Source of the DNA: Anthracocystis setariae
Lineage: Eukaryota; Basidiomycota; Ustilaginomycetes; Ustilaginales; Ustilaginaceae
Direction: 5' to 3'
Length of the DNA stretch: 64,000 bases
NCBI GenBank assembly: GCA_928724745.1
Contig: CAKMXJ010000037.1
Coordinates: 124,001-188,000 of the forward strand
The translations under genes and the position numbers were made by a program. Within the stretch, counting starts at the first letter, position 1. Each line of letters opens with the position of its first letter. The notes under the pieces were generated by a model. The model did no database searches. It saw only the letters and a list, made by a program, of their open reading frames with translations, and was not told the origin of the DNA. This document shows positions 10,548 to 20,476 of this stretch, in pieces.

Positions 10548-11569
10548 CGGTGGCACATGTAACCTTCATACCGGACTCTTTCCAGTCTTCTGCCTTGTTT
10601 CTCTCAGGTGGTGTTGTAGTTCGGTCTTCTTGTTCGCCCAATGCGAGCATGCTACTTTGTGCCTGCGTTTTGACTTGCGGCCGCGATCCTTCTTCGGCCA
10701 ACCTGTCCCGCTCAGCCCAGGTGCCTAGCCTACAATACCATCCTGCACTTCCATCTCGCCTATCTCACCCGCCGCTTTCTGCTTGTGTACCGGTACAGTA
10801 CCGGTTCTGCACTAGTCCACAATGTGAATGGCAACAGTGACATGTTTTTCTTTTTTTCATTTCGTTTGTGGTTCGTTTGGTGCAGTGGTTTCTCAACTTC
10901 TCAACTTCTCGACGCCTCGACGCTTCGACGCCTCGCCACCGTCCCCACGCCCGCTACAAACCTGATCGCCGCATGTCGTTCGTTCTAGCACCGACTTGAT
11001 TCCGCACAAACCATGATCTTCCTTGAAATCGTCGCCACCGTCCCTCCCCCCCCCTCCTTTCTAGGGTTCTTGTGCCTCGCTCTCCAACCCTCGTGCCCTG
11101 ATCGCCGCCTCGTCTCGCCTCGTCTCGTCTCGGCTTCTGTGCCTGTGCCTCTGCTTCTCTCGTTCTCGTTCGATCCCTTCATTGCCCTTGTTCTTTCGCC
11201 CAATCTTTTTCTTTCCGCAGATACCGCTACGGCCTAATCACCAACAACTTGTTCTTGTGCAAGCCACTCTGTCGGCCAATTGCCCCCTTCTTTCTTCGGA
11301 CTGCTGCGTTTTCCAACCCATCCTCCCCTAACCAAGCCCTGTCTTCCTCCCCGCCTCTCGACCTTATATCCCAGCCCTTCATTCGGCTCTGTTCGCTTGT
11401 CAAATCCCTTCTTCATTCCCTTCTTCATTCCCTGCTTCCCTCAGCCCCACCACCTTTCCTCCTTCCCTACTTCACCATCGCAACCTTCCTCCCTTTTCCT
11501 TCCACCTTTTCCATCCCACCCTATCCTCCCTAGCTTCCCGTTTCCTGGTACAGTGCGTTCTTGGACAAC

Positions 11570-13483
11570 ATGAAGACCACCACATTGATTGCCGCCGCTA
11601 CCTTGGCTGGCGCCGTCGCTGCCAACCCCGTTCCTTGGACCAAGGTTTCTCCCCGTAGCGAGATGGCTGCCCGCATGGCCGAAAACTCGCACCTCGCCGC
11701 TCGCTCCATTACCGACGATGCCAAGAAGTTCTCTTCAAAGAAGTACGACTACGTCGTTGTCGGTGCCGGTACCGCCGGTCTCGCCCTCGCCGCTCGTCTC
11801 TCCGAAAACGGCAAGTACTCTGTCGGTGTTCTCGAAGCAGGTGGCTCTGGGTTCGGTGTTGGCATCATCGACACCCCAGGTGATTTCGGTGCCGACCTTG
11901 GCACCCAGTACGACTGGAACTACACCACTGTTCCGCAGAACGGTGTTCCTGCTGTCGGCTGGCCCCGTGGCCGCGTCCTTGGTGGCTCGTCCGCTCTCAA
12001 CTTCCTCGTCTGGGACCGTTCGTCTCGCTACGAGATTGACGCCTGGGAGCAGCTCGGCAACCCTGGTTGGAACTGGAACAACCTCTACTCGGCCATGAAG
12101 AAGGCTGAACACTTCCACGCTCCCTCGCAGGCCAACGCTGATCTGCTCGGCGTCCACCCCAACCTTGCCGACTACGGTAACTCGGGTCCCATTCAGGTCG
12201 CTTTCCCCAACTACATCTCGCAGCAGGTGCGCCGCTGGATCCCCGCACTCCTTTCGCTCGGTATCCCCAAGAACGACCAGCCCCTCGCCGGTGAAAACGT
12301 CGGTGTCTCGCAGCAGCCTGCCGACATCAACCCCAACAACTACACTCGTTCCTACTCTGCTCCATCCTACCTCTTCCCCAACCAAGCTCGTCCCAACCTC
12401 GACGTCTTGACCAACGCTCTGGTCTCCAAGGTCAACTTTGACACTGGCTGCGCCGACCTCTGGGCCACCGGCGTTACCTTCACCAGCGGCGGTCAAACCT
12501 ACAACGTCACCGCCAACAAGGAGGTTATCCTTTCCGGTGGTACCGTCAACACTCCTCAGCTTCTTGAGCTTTCCGGTATCGGTTCCAAGGACGTCTTGGG
12601 CAAGGCCGGTGTCAAGGTTCTGTACGAGAACTCGAACGTGGGTGAGAACCTTCAGGACCACACCTACTCTGCCACCGTGTACAACCTCAAGCCTGGCTTC
12701 CAGACGCTCGACTCTCTGCGATCCAACTCCACTTTTGCCGCCCAGCAGGCCGCTGCCTACAAGGACAACCAGACCTCGATCTTGACCGAGACTGTGCCTT
12801 CCATCTCTTACGTCTCGCTCTCGCGTGTTGTTGGTCAGCAGCGCGCCAGGTCGATGATTGATGAGGTTACCCAGTACGTTGCCCAGTCCAATGCTCCTTA
12901 CAAGAACACGCTCTGGAAGCAGATTGAATTCCTCAACGCCTTCCCCGACCAGGTTGGTCAGATGGAGTTGATCGGGATCGACGGTTACTTTGCCGGCACC
13001 GGTGCTCCAAAACCCACCGAGACCTACTTCACCATCCTTGCCGCCAACCAGCACCTGTTCTCGAGGGGAAGCATCCACATCAACTCTTCCGACGCCACCA
13101 AGTACCCTATCATCGACCCCAAGTACTTCTCGGTTCCGTTCGATCTCGAGATCTCCACTGCCGGTACCAACTACACTCGCCAGATCGGTCTGTCCAAGGC
13201 TTACTCGGACATGGTGGTTGGTCAGTACTGGCCTTCTGCCGACACTGACCTGACTCAGTACACCAAGACCACCTCGGTGACCGAGTACCACCCTATCGGA
13301 ACTGCGTCCATGCTTCCTCGCAGCCAGGGAGGTGTCGTTGACCCAAGCCTCAAGGTGTACGGTACCAAGAACCTGCGTGTTGTGGATGCCTCGATCATGC
13401 CACTTCACATCGCTGCGCACATCCAGGCTACCATCTACGGTATCGCCGAGTACGCCGCCCAGATCATCAAGAGCCAGGCTTAA
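11570..13483 (+). CDS. Secreted GMC-family FAD oxidoreductase
   Basis: 637 residues from ATG 11570; the frame extends three codons further up but only from a TTG. An N-terminal signal peptide is clear (MKTTTLIAAATLAGAVAANP). The FAD-binding Rossmann motif VVGAGTAGLALAARLSE lies at about 63-79. GMC signature 1 (GWPRGRVLGGSSALN) is at about 130-144 and signature 2 (GGTVNTPQLLELSGIG) is in the middle. The active-site His is in EYHPIGTASM (about 574), with the second conserved position at His about 617 in HIAAHIQ. The family oxidises alcohols, sugars or aryl alcohols at the cell exterior and often makes H2O2 for laccases and peroxidases; I cannot fix the substrate. A multicopper oxidase gene lies 4.3 kb downstream, which suits a shared extracellular oxidative role. 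CT-rich leader and strong codon bias suggest high expression. Confidence 0.93.
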   Translation: MKTTTLIAAATLAGAVAANPVPWTKVSPRSEMAARMAENSHLAARSITDDAKKFSSKKYDYVVVGAGTAGLALAARLSENGKYSVGVLEAGGSGFGVGIIDTPGDFGADLGTQYDWNYTTVPQNGVPAVGWPRGRVLGGSSALNFLVWDRSSRYEIDAWEQLGNPGWNWNNLYSAMKKAEHFHAPSQANADLLGVHPNLADYGNSGPIQVAFPNYISQQVRRWIPALLSLGIPKNDQPLAGENVGVSQQPADINPNNYTRSYSAPSYLFPNQARPNLDVLTNALVSKVNFDTGCADLWATGVTFTSGGQTYNVTANKEVILSGGTVNTPQLLELSGIGSKDVLGKAGVKVLYENSNVGENLQDHTYSATVYNLKPGFQTLDSLRSNSTFAAQQAAAYKDNQTSILTETVPSISYVSLSRVVGQQRARSMIDEVTQYVAQSNAPYKNTLWKQIEFLNAFPDQVGQMELIGIDGYFAGTGAPKPTETYFTILAANQHLFSRGSIHINSSDATKYPIIDPKYFSVPFDLEISTAGTNYTRQIGLSKAYSDMVVGQYWPSADTDLTQYTKTTSVTEYHPIGTASMLPRSQGGVVDPSLKVYGTKNLRVVDASIMPLHIAAHIQATIYGIAEYAAQIIKSQA

Positions 13484-14115
13484 GGTGGCTTCTCGCTTTT
13501 TTTATATTCGACCTCCTGCTAGATTTATACATTTGACCGGCTCCAAGGCTGGTATGCTTTATGCTTTGGGCCGCAATGCTCTTCGTCTTCTTCATCGGGA
13601 TTTACAGTGAGGGTGATGCTTCATAGTCTATATTCATTTCGGGGTGGTTTTTTTTATATCACGGTGTCTTTCTTGCTTCATTTACGAAACTGGTAATGCC
13701 AACAACGCCTCTAAATCATCTTGTCTTGTTTGTGCCCATTCTCGCCCTCTCCTTGTTTGGCGTTTGAGCAAGAAAAGAAGACAAGGCAGCAGTGTCGGCA
13801 AGGCAGTCGCTTCGAAGAGAGGATCGTTTATCAAGGATGTCGGCATTTGTTCGGACTTTTGCAACAGCCGATGGCTCAGACACGTGGAGCGTAGAGAGCA
13901 CGGCTATGTCGAAATGCTCCTCTTCCCTCCCTCATCGCTTCATCTCGCTCCGTCTTTCCTCTTTCTCTCTCCCTCTCTTCCACATTCCTGCTCGATCCAT
14001 ATTCCCTTGATTATCTACACTCCTTTTCAAGACCACCATAGACTTTCCGCACAACTTTCGACCGCATCGTTCAAGGCCTCCACGACCATCGACACTTGTT
14101 TTCGTTTCAGCAACC
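13484..14115. other. Intergenic, GMC terminator and Gig1-like promoter
   Basis: No gene seen. CT-rich DNA from about 13918 to 14000 precedes the next gene. A TTTCAG just before its ATG could be the acceptor of a 5'-UTR intron. Confidence 0.4.
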
Positions 14116-15150
14116 ATGTCAACCGCAAACCACACATTCCCAGCTGCAGTCAAAGACGAATTGGTTTCCAAACATCTTGCCTCCTACGTCGATGATCGTC
14201 AACCAGGCTCCTTCTTTCCGCACCCTCCCGCACCCGTCGACGCGTCGAAATGCGAAAGGGATCCGTTCATGTCGTGGTCTCACATCGTCTCGACACTGAC
14301 GCACGGCGATCTGGACCAGCTCTTCCGTGATCCAGCCTGCGACACCGCCTATCGCACCTTTGCTCCGCCAATCCGTGCCAAGTACGGCGGACTCGAGAAC
14401 TACATCCGCCAAGTGCGTCTCGGCTGGCCGGCAGAACAGACCCCAGCCAACTTGGGTCCCAACATGCTGGATAAACCACAAAAGAACCTCGCCACGATTC
14501 TCTCCGGTAACACAAGTGGAGCGACCACGCCAAACGGTACCACTACACCGCTGGAAAAAGTGAAAGAAACATGGCCGGACAAGACGCTTCCGCATCCCAA
14601 GGATGCGTCTAAGGTTCTTCGCCACTTTGTCGCCGATGCGGAAGTGGAGCTGAATGCAGGCGAGAGTTTGGTCAAAGTGATTCCGAACGACTGGCCTTAT
14701 GGTATTCCTCTTGGATGTACTCATTGGGTGGTGTGGTCTAAGCTACCGGTGTTGCATCCGTCTTTGTTTGACGGTTCTCCGTTTGCGCACGAGTTGGTCG
14801 AGATGCTGTACGAATGCGTCACCGGCGACGGCATTCGTGGCTTCACCGGCTTCACCCCCTCTTCGGACACAAATCCAGTCTACACTTTCCAAGATAAACC
14901 CATCCCGGAAGTGGTTGGTTCCTACTCGCAATCCAAACTAGATCATGCACAGGTAGAGGGACTCAGCAGGGAAGTCATCTCACAAGCCCACGCATGGGCA
15001 TCACGAGAAGTGATCAAATACATCACCTCGAAATGGAACCCAGACCACGGCTTCCAAACCGGTTGGTTCTGCAACCCTCCCGGCCTGCGCACCGTTCCAG
15101 GTCTAAGCCACTTTCATGTCATCGTTCAACCCACGCCAATCACTCAATAG
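14116..15150 (+). CDS. DUF3605 / Gig1-like (N-acetylglucosamine-induced protein) homologue
   Basis: 344 residues from ATG 14116, uninterrupted. The family core is recognisable: a WPYGIPLGCTHWVVWSKLP segment in the middle, then AHAWASREVIKYI, and at the C-terminus WFCNPPGLRTVPGLSHFHV. This matches the fungal DUF3605 family, whose Candida albicans member Gig1 is induced by N-acetylglucosamine. The biochemical activity is not known. There is no signal peptide or membrane segment, so it is probably cytosolic. A stretch at about 135-160 rich in Thr, Gly and Ser looks like a disordered insert. It is convergent with the alpha/beta hydrolase gene, with only 49 bases between the stops. Confidence 0.85.
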   Translation: MSTANHTFPAAVKDELVSKHLASYVDDRQPGSFFPHPPAPVDASKCERDPFMSWSHIVSTLTHGDLDQLFRDPACDTAYRTFAPPIRAKYGGLENYIRQVRLGWPAEQTPANLGPNMLDKPQKNLATILSGNTSGATTPNGTTTPLEKVKETWPDKTLPHPKDASKVLRHFVADAEVELNAGESLVKVIPNDWPYGIPLGCTHWVVWSKLPVLHPSLFDGSPFAHELVEMLYECVTGDGIRGFTGFTPSSDTNPVYTFQDKPIPEVVGSYSQSKLDHAQVEGLSREVISQAHAWASREVIKYITSKWNPDHGFQTGWFCNPPGLRTVPGLSHFHVIVQPTPITQ

Positions 15151-15199
15151 AAACTCACCCACACTGACCAAACACTCTATTGCTCCAGCTGTATGAGAT

Positions 15200-17047
15200 C
15201 TAGGCGAGCATAAACGTTTTGGCCACCTCGTCGACTTGGGCCTTGACTTGACCGGGCACGTTGAGGAAGGCGAACACGTGGTGCCAGTCGATACACTCGA
15301 CCACACACACCTTGACCTGGTCCGCGGCGTGGTTGACTTGATCCAGCACGGGCGCTGCATTTCCCTGGTACGACAGATGCTCAAGGTTGTTGGTAAAGTG
15401 TCTGAGTTGATCGACAAAGATCTCACCGGTTCCGATCGTGGTTAGCACCTCAACTTCCGCCGTGCTGGCGTTGGGCGGTGGTTTGAGCAACAGCAGGCTT
15501 TGCGCCAAATACCGATGTTGCTTGGCGTCCAGACCGGGCGAGTAGATGGGATGGAATGCACCCAGCTCCAGGATCGTCTCGGCAAATTCTTTCGCCAATC
15601 TACCAAGTTCCTTTTTGAACTGAGCACTAGCCTCGATGTGCGGAGTCAAGGTGTAGGGATCGATTTGATAACGACGAGCAATGGTCTCTATCATCCCTTC
15701 CCCCTGCCTCTCAGCATTGATAAGTCTGTTCTCGCGACCGGCAACCTCGATGACGTGACGCAGATAATTGTCCCTCGCCAGCGAACACATGTACGCCGAG
15801 ATGATATCCGTTCCATCCTTCTGCCAAAAGCTATCGCTGCTTAACGTCAGATCGGTCATTGGACTGTGCAGAACCAACTTCCTCGCCCTTCCCAACCTCG
15901 CTTCGCCACTCCACATGAGTGCACTCAGATACAGTTGCAGTGAGAACGCCAACCCGCCACCGGCACTATCACCCATCAGAATGACGTTCTCTGGACGGAA
16001 CCTCAGTCGTTTAGTCACGTAGACCCATGCAGCTAGAGCGTCCTGGAGTGCGGCGGGGAAAGCGTTGGAATCGCAGGTGGCCTTGCGAAAGTTGACGCCG
16101 AGAACACGCAGTGAAGTCTGTCGACAAACCGTCCATGCTAAAGGTCCCTGCATAGCATGGCCCGAGTGGTAGCCTCCGCCGACGAAGAACAACACCATTC
16201 GCTCCTGCGCTGAAATCGACGGTCCAGAACCGATCCCAGCTACATCATTACCAGGCTTCACCGATGTGACGCGATGATGCTGCAGCGACGATGCGACCGA
16301 CTTCCACAGCCAGAACGCAGGGACGGACGTCGGATGCACTTGGAATCGGTCGCCTGTCACTTGTCCCCTCAGCACGTCCAGTGGGATATCCTCCTTCTCG
16401 GCATCATAACCAATCGGTTCTGGCGCGAGAGACGAAGCAGCTTCGACCGAGAGCGAGATCTCCTCCTCCTCCGCCTGTTCGTCAAACGAGTTCGTAGAAC
16501 CATTGACATGACGTTGACGAGCATCTCCATTGTGCTCACGCTTGGGTGCGCTCTTCTGCTGACTCGTCGGCAAAGGCGGTAGCGTCACGGCTTCGGCTTC
16601 GATAGTCCAACCTTGATGACCTCTTGCAAAGATGCGTCTGCTCATTGCCGGTACCGTTCGTTGCTCCTCCCATGCCATCCCGGCAGGAGTGCCATACACG
16701 GACGCCCAAAACAGACTGCCCAGAATCGGAACAACGATGGTTTGACCCAATGTATAGTTGGGAAGCCGTGTGGGAAAGTAACCCCTCCCCCATCGCTTTG
16801 CCAACCATGTGGAGCGGGGGAATACAGCATGCGAAACGAGGGATGCCACGATGTGCACGGGCGCAACGACGAAGAGGACCCAGATGAGACGTACACGCTC
16901 GATCCAAACGCACGAGCGGGTGCGTTGGAGCGTCTGTGCGTGTCTCGGAGGAAACCATTGATGTAAGAGTGGCGGAAACGGATCGGGCGTGTAGAACGAC
17001 CATCGAGGTCGATCGAGAAAGTCGTAGTGTCCCGAAACCGTTTTCAT
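15200..17047 (-). CDS. Membrane-associated alpha/beta hydrolase (HSL/lipase-esterase type)
   Basis: 615 residues from ATG 17047 (MKTVSGHYDF). Two hydrophobic segments (about 51-72 and 101-118) suggest membrane anchoring. A polar linker (about 160-240, acidic near QAEEEEISLS) is followed by the catalytic domain. The oxyanion-type motif is FFVGGGYHSGHA (about 287-298), the nucleophile elbow is GDSAGGG with Ser about 361, and the C-terminal His is probably in DWHHVFAF (about 587-594). The HGGG box of the family is changed to GGGY-H. Substrate is unknown; esters or lipids are likely. The same frame is open up to an ATG at 17665, which would add 206 residues with no domain I recognise. I prefer the shorter form because it starts just before the conserved membrane region, but the longer start is not excluded. 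Confidence 0.8.
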   Translation of the reverse strand: MKTVSGHYDFLDRPRWSFYTPDPFPPLLHQWFPPRHAQTLQRTRSCVWIERVRLIWVLFVVAPVHIVASLVSHAVFPRSTWLAKRWGRGYFPTRLPNYTLGQTIVVPILGSLFWASVYGTPAGMAWEEQRTVPAMSRRIFARGHQGWTIEAEAVTLPPLPTSQQKSAPKREHNGDARQRHVNGSTNSFDEQAEEEEISLSVEAASSLAPEPIGYDAEKEDIPLDVLRGQVTGDRFQVHPTSVPAFWLWKSVASSLQHHRVTSVKPGNDVAGIGSGPSISAQERMVLFFVGGGYHSGHAMQGPLAWTVCRQTSLRVLGVNFRKATCDSNAFPAALQDALAAWVYVTKRLRFRPENVILMGDSAGGGLAFSLQLYLSALMWSGEARLGRARKLVLHSPMTDLTLSSDSFWQKDGTDIISAYMCSLARDNYLRHVIEVAGRENRLINAERQGEGMIETIARRYQIDPYTLTPHIEASAQFKKELGRLAKEFAETILELGAFHPIYSPGLDAKQHRYLAQSLLLLKPPPNASTAEVEVLTTIGTGEIFVDQLRHFTNNLEHLSYQGNAAPVLDQVNHAADQVKVCVVECIDWHHVFAFLNVPGQVKAQVDEVAKTFMLA

Positions 17048-17779
17048 CTCCAAATCCAGCCTTGATCGTCCGAGTTGTCGAGCGTGCACCCTCGATGGTG
17101 TGCAACAGGTTGGTTGAGATGGTATAGAGGTCGGGAGACTCGGCAGTTGTTCGGACGTACCAAACTCATGCGAATGTGCAGTCAGCAAAGCTTCAAGCGA
17201 GGAATAGTCGAAATGTGCTTGCAATCGCGCACGTACTGTAGCCTCAATCACACCAACACAAACCTCCCGATACCGTATGCGTATTGCAAGGGGATCTGAA
17301 GCTACGTTGATTTTGAGGCCATCGGTCCGCACCTCCGGCTCGCTTACATTTTCTATTGTTGGGTCGACTTTCTTCGCCGCATACTGGTTCGGACCGCGGC
17401 AGCTTGGTTTGGTTTCCGATCGGCAGTGTTCGACGTCAGGTCCGTCCGCAACACTTTCCTTGCCGCTTCTATGCCAAATAAGGCACGGTTTCAGTGCGGG
17501 CCCACCCGCTTGGTCCCTACGCCGCTGCAGAAAGGCGGTCACGGTGATCCGGGGATCCCGGGTGGGGTCGTTTGTTGGAGGGGACGCTAAGCTCGTCAAG
17601 CATGGCAACAATGGCACTGCACGTCGTACGCACAGGTGGGTCTCAACAGTGCAGATGGATGGCATGTCTTCCTCTCAGATCATAGATTGGATATATATCC
17701 TGCCCATCCTCAACATGTCTCAGGTGGGTGCCGCCGTGCCACCGTTTGCTGCAGCTACAGCTAGCGACTACCCTCCATC
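17048..17779. promoter_or_regulatory. Divergent promoter region between the hydrolase and laccase genes
   Basis: A TATA-like ATATATAT lies at about 17690-17698, some 85 bases before the laccase ATG. The leftward hydrolase frame stays open across most of this region (see that gene), so part may be coding. Confidence 0.4.
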
Positions 17780-20095
17780 ATGACACAAGTACGCAGCCTA
17801 GCGCTGTTGACCTTATTCTCCCTCCTCTCTTTCCTCTCGCTCTCCCCTTCCGTTCTCGCTCGTCCGGGCCCTATCACCTTCTCGCAATCTCTAGCTCCTC
17901 GCTGGCCAAAGCGACATGTAACTGTGCGACACTACACCTTGAACCTCACCACCAACCTTGTCTTCCAGGGATGTTCTCCTTTTGGGCCAACGCCGCTCAT
18001 CAATTCTTCCCTCCCTGGACCCACTCTTCGCGCCCGAGTCGGCGAGATCCTTCAGGTTAGAGTCTACAACTCGCTCGATCCTAAACTGTCTCCGGCTGGA
18101 GGCAATCTGACCATGCATTTCCACGGTCTCAATATGCGCATGCACCCCGTCATGGATGGTACAATGATGATCTCCCAATGGCCGATCCGACCAGGTAACT
18201 TCTTCGACTATCGCATCCCTCTCAACGCCCAAGACAAAGGTACCTACTTCCTCCATTCGCATGTAGGAGTTCAGGCTATGACGGCGTATGCTGCTTTGGT
18301 GGTCGAAGATCCCCAAGACTGGGACGTGTGGGACCCAGCTGCATCCACCGAACAGTGGGACTATGATCCACACTCCATCACATTCAAACACGTGTGGGGT
18401 CAAGAGGGCCTTGATGAAGTGGGCAAGAGCGGCAAACTCAGCCCATACCAGTATGATGAAGACAGGGTGTTGGCGATTTCAGATTGGTTCGGCTACTCTT
18501 CGCCCGCTCAGGTCGAAAGGCAGCTCAGCTCGGATCCTTTCGTCTGGCCCGGTTCCGCAAATCGCTTGCTGCTAAATGGCCAATCTACGCCTGGATCCGA
18601 CTCGCCCGCAACGCTTGCTGGTACATGCAACCAAACCATGGCCAATGCCATCGGTGTCAGCTGTTCTTCCGCCCCGGCACAGTGCTCCACCCAGCAAAAT
18701 TACCCCACCATCAAGGTCGATTACGCCAAGACTTACAGGTTGCGCTTTGTGGGTGCGCAAACTTTGATGTACACCTCGGCAGCGATCCTCAAGCCCACCC
18801 AAACTCCCTACGTCGACTCGACCGGCGTCGAAATGGAAACCATGACACTCATCGAAGCAGATGGTTCCTACATCGACCCTCATGATACCCAGACGGTCGA
18901 GTTTGCTACCGGTCAGAGGTATTCTACCCTGTTCACCAGCCGATCCCAGCAACAGGTCAACGCTGACGGTACCAACGGCGTTTACTGGATGCGAGTCGAG
19001 TCTCGCTGGCGCAGCGGGCCCTCCATGTGGGTCCAGATCCAATACCCTGGTGCCAACGCCCTAGAGACTCCACCCGTGGCCGCCTCTGCCAAGACCGCCC
19101 AACTCCTCCCCAAGGAAACATTTGCATGGGAAGCTGCCTCTCTGGCAGATCTCTCCAAGTCTGGTGGTCCGTCCTGGTGGTACTCCTGCCCTATGCCCAG
19201 CGACGATCAGGTTACCAGGACGGTGGTGCTGGATGCTCAACAGGTCAAGTTCTACGCCAATGGCAAAGGGGTCCGATGGGCTCAAGATGGCAACGTCTAC
19301 AACGAAACGGACCCTACCAGCACACCGTACCTTGTGCGGACGTTCTTGGGTGATATCCCCTTCCCGTCGTCCTCGCAGTACTCTACTGCTCTCGATCCCA
19401 CCTCGTACATGACGAATCAGGGCGTGCACAATATCATCGGTAACACTTCCGCAGAAATGGCCGCTGCTCAAGCTAGAAAGTGGGGACAGGGATACGATCA
19501 AGATCTCAACATGTACTTTGCCCGCACTGGCGAGGTCATCGACATTGTCATCGTCAACCGTCCGTCGGAGCTCAGCGCAGCGGTTGAGATCCATCCCTGG
19601 CACATGCACTCGACCAAGCACTGGACGCGACAGATCCAACCAGGCACCTTCAACTTTACAAGCCTCACTCAACTCTACTCGTCGCCAGCCTCATCACCTC
19701 CTACCGGCTTCCTACCCGGCTACGCATCGCCCATCCGACGTGACACCACCATCGCCTACGCCTCTCCCGGTGCGGCATATCTGAACCAGAACATCACCAA
19801 CCCCAGCGTCAACGACGGTGGCTTCGCCGTGTTGAGGTACAAGGTCGACGCCAACAACGCCGGCTTCTTCCTGTTGCATTGCCACATTGGATTCCATCTG
19901 TATATGGGCATGGCAACGGTGTGGGCAATTGCTCCCGAGAAGCTCGCCGAGTCCAGCGGGATCTACTGGCCAAAGGGTACAGAGGCAGCCAACTACGGTG
20001 TTAAGAGCGCTGGCTGGACAGCTGAAAAGGCTAATGTGCAAGGTTTGGCCCTCGACTACCTCAACTTCAACAAGAGCGTCTCGGCTGTTGTGTAA
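17780..20095 (+). CDS. Secreted multicopper oxidase (laccase/ferroxidase superfamily)
   Basis: 771 residues, no intron, ATG at 17780. A hydrophobic signal peptide covers residues 5-27. All four copper-ligand motifs are present: HFHG (about 113), HSHVG (about 159), HPWHMHS (about 605) and HCHIGFH (about 700). The residue in the axial type-1 copper position is Met (HLYMGM), which usually goes with a lower redox potential than Leu or Phe. The protein is longer than typical basidiomycete laccases (about 500-550), with extra sequence in the middle cupredoxin region. Such enzymes oxidise phenols, ascorbate or metal ions using O2 and serve in melanin formation, phenol detoxification or wall modification. 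Which of these applies here cannot be told. Several N-x-S/T sites fit a secreted glycoprotein. Confidence 0.92.
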   Translation: MTQVRSLALLTLFSLLSFLSLSPSVLARPGPITFSQSLAPRWPKRHVTVRHYTLNLTTNLVFQGCSPFGPTPLINSSLPGPTLRARVGEILQVRVYNSLDPKLSPAGGNLTMHFHGLNMRMHPVMDGTMMISQWPIRPGNFFDYRIPLNAQDKGTYFLHSHVGVQAMTAYAALVVEDPQDWDVWDPAASTEQWDYDPHSITFKHVWGQEGLDEVGKSGKLSPYQYDEDRVLAISDWFGYSSPAQVERQLSSDPFVWPGSANRLLLNGQSTPGSDSPATLAGTCNQTMANAIGVSCSSAPAQCSTQQNYPTIKVDYAKTYRLRFVGAQTLMYTSAAILKPTQTPYVDSTGVEMETMTLIEADGSYIDPHDTQTVEFATGQRYSTLFTSRSQQQVNADGTNGVYWMRVESRWRSGPSMWVQIQYPGANALETPPVAASAKTAQLLPKETFAWEAASLADLSKSGGPSWWYSCPMPSDDQVTRTVVLDAQQVKFYANGKGVRWAQDGNVYNETDPTSTPYLVRTFLGDIPFPSSSQYSTALDPTSYMTNQGVHNIIGNTSAEMAAAQARKWGQGYDQDLNMYFARTGEVIDIVIVNRPSELSAAVEIHPWHMHSTKHWTRQIQPGTFNFTSLTQLYSSPASSPPTGFLPGYASPIRRDTTIAYASPGAAYLNQNITNPSVNDGGFAVLRYKVDANNAGFFLLHCHIGFHLYMGMATVWAIAPEKLAESSGIYWPKGTEAANYGVKSAGWTAEKANVQGLALDYLNFNKSVSAVV

Positions 20096-20476
20096 CCTGA
20101 TTGAAGAGGAGTTTTCAATGCAATCTATTTGGACATTGATCATCTGTCGCCGATTCGGCTGATGTCTAACGCATAAAAGTGACTTCATCTGGCAACAGTG
20201 AACAAGTTGACTGCGCTTACGTGCCAATGAAGATGGGCTTATCGCGGTCTCATCTACTCGCCTCCAAAAGAAGGATATTGCGGAAGAGCTTGGCAGGGAA
20301 GAATGAATGTTCATGAGATGAAATCGACCACACTGCAGTAGAAAGCTGCTGAGCTGCAGTGGGTGGTGCAAAAGCATCGCTGCCCATCTCTCATCACATG
20401 CCCACCAAGGAGTCGGCTTTTCCTGTCGTGACTACCATCACCCCCATTCTCACCCAGGCTAAAAAATTTGACCACC

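Larger units (their letters stand above)
8386..11569. other. 3.2-kb gene-poor region upstream of the GMC oxidoreductase gene
   Basis: No supportable gene. It holds T-rich tracts (9140-9185), pentanucleotide arrays (TTGCG at about 10125-10145, TATGC at about 10185-10210), a 41-T run (10507-10547) and a 17-bp near-perfect palindrome (10789-10805). From about 11030 to 11560 the + strand is strongly CT-rich, as is common just upstream of well-expressed fungal genes, so it is probably promoter and 5' leader for the GMC gene. Confidence 0.5.

Noticed and set aside
11735..13420. 561-codon frame antisense to the GMC oxidoreductase
   Set aside because: Same codon-bias effect; no recognisable protein.
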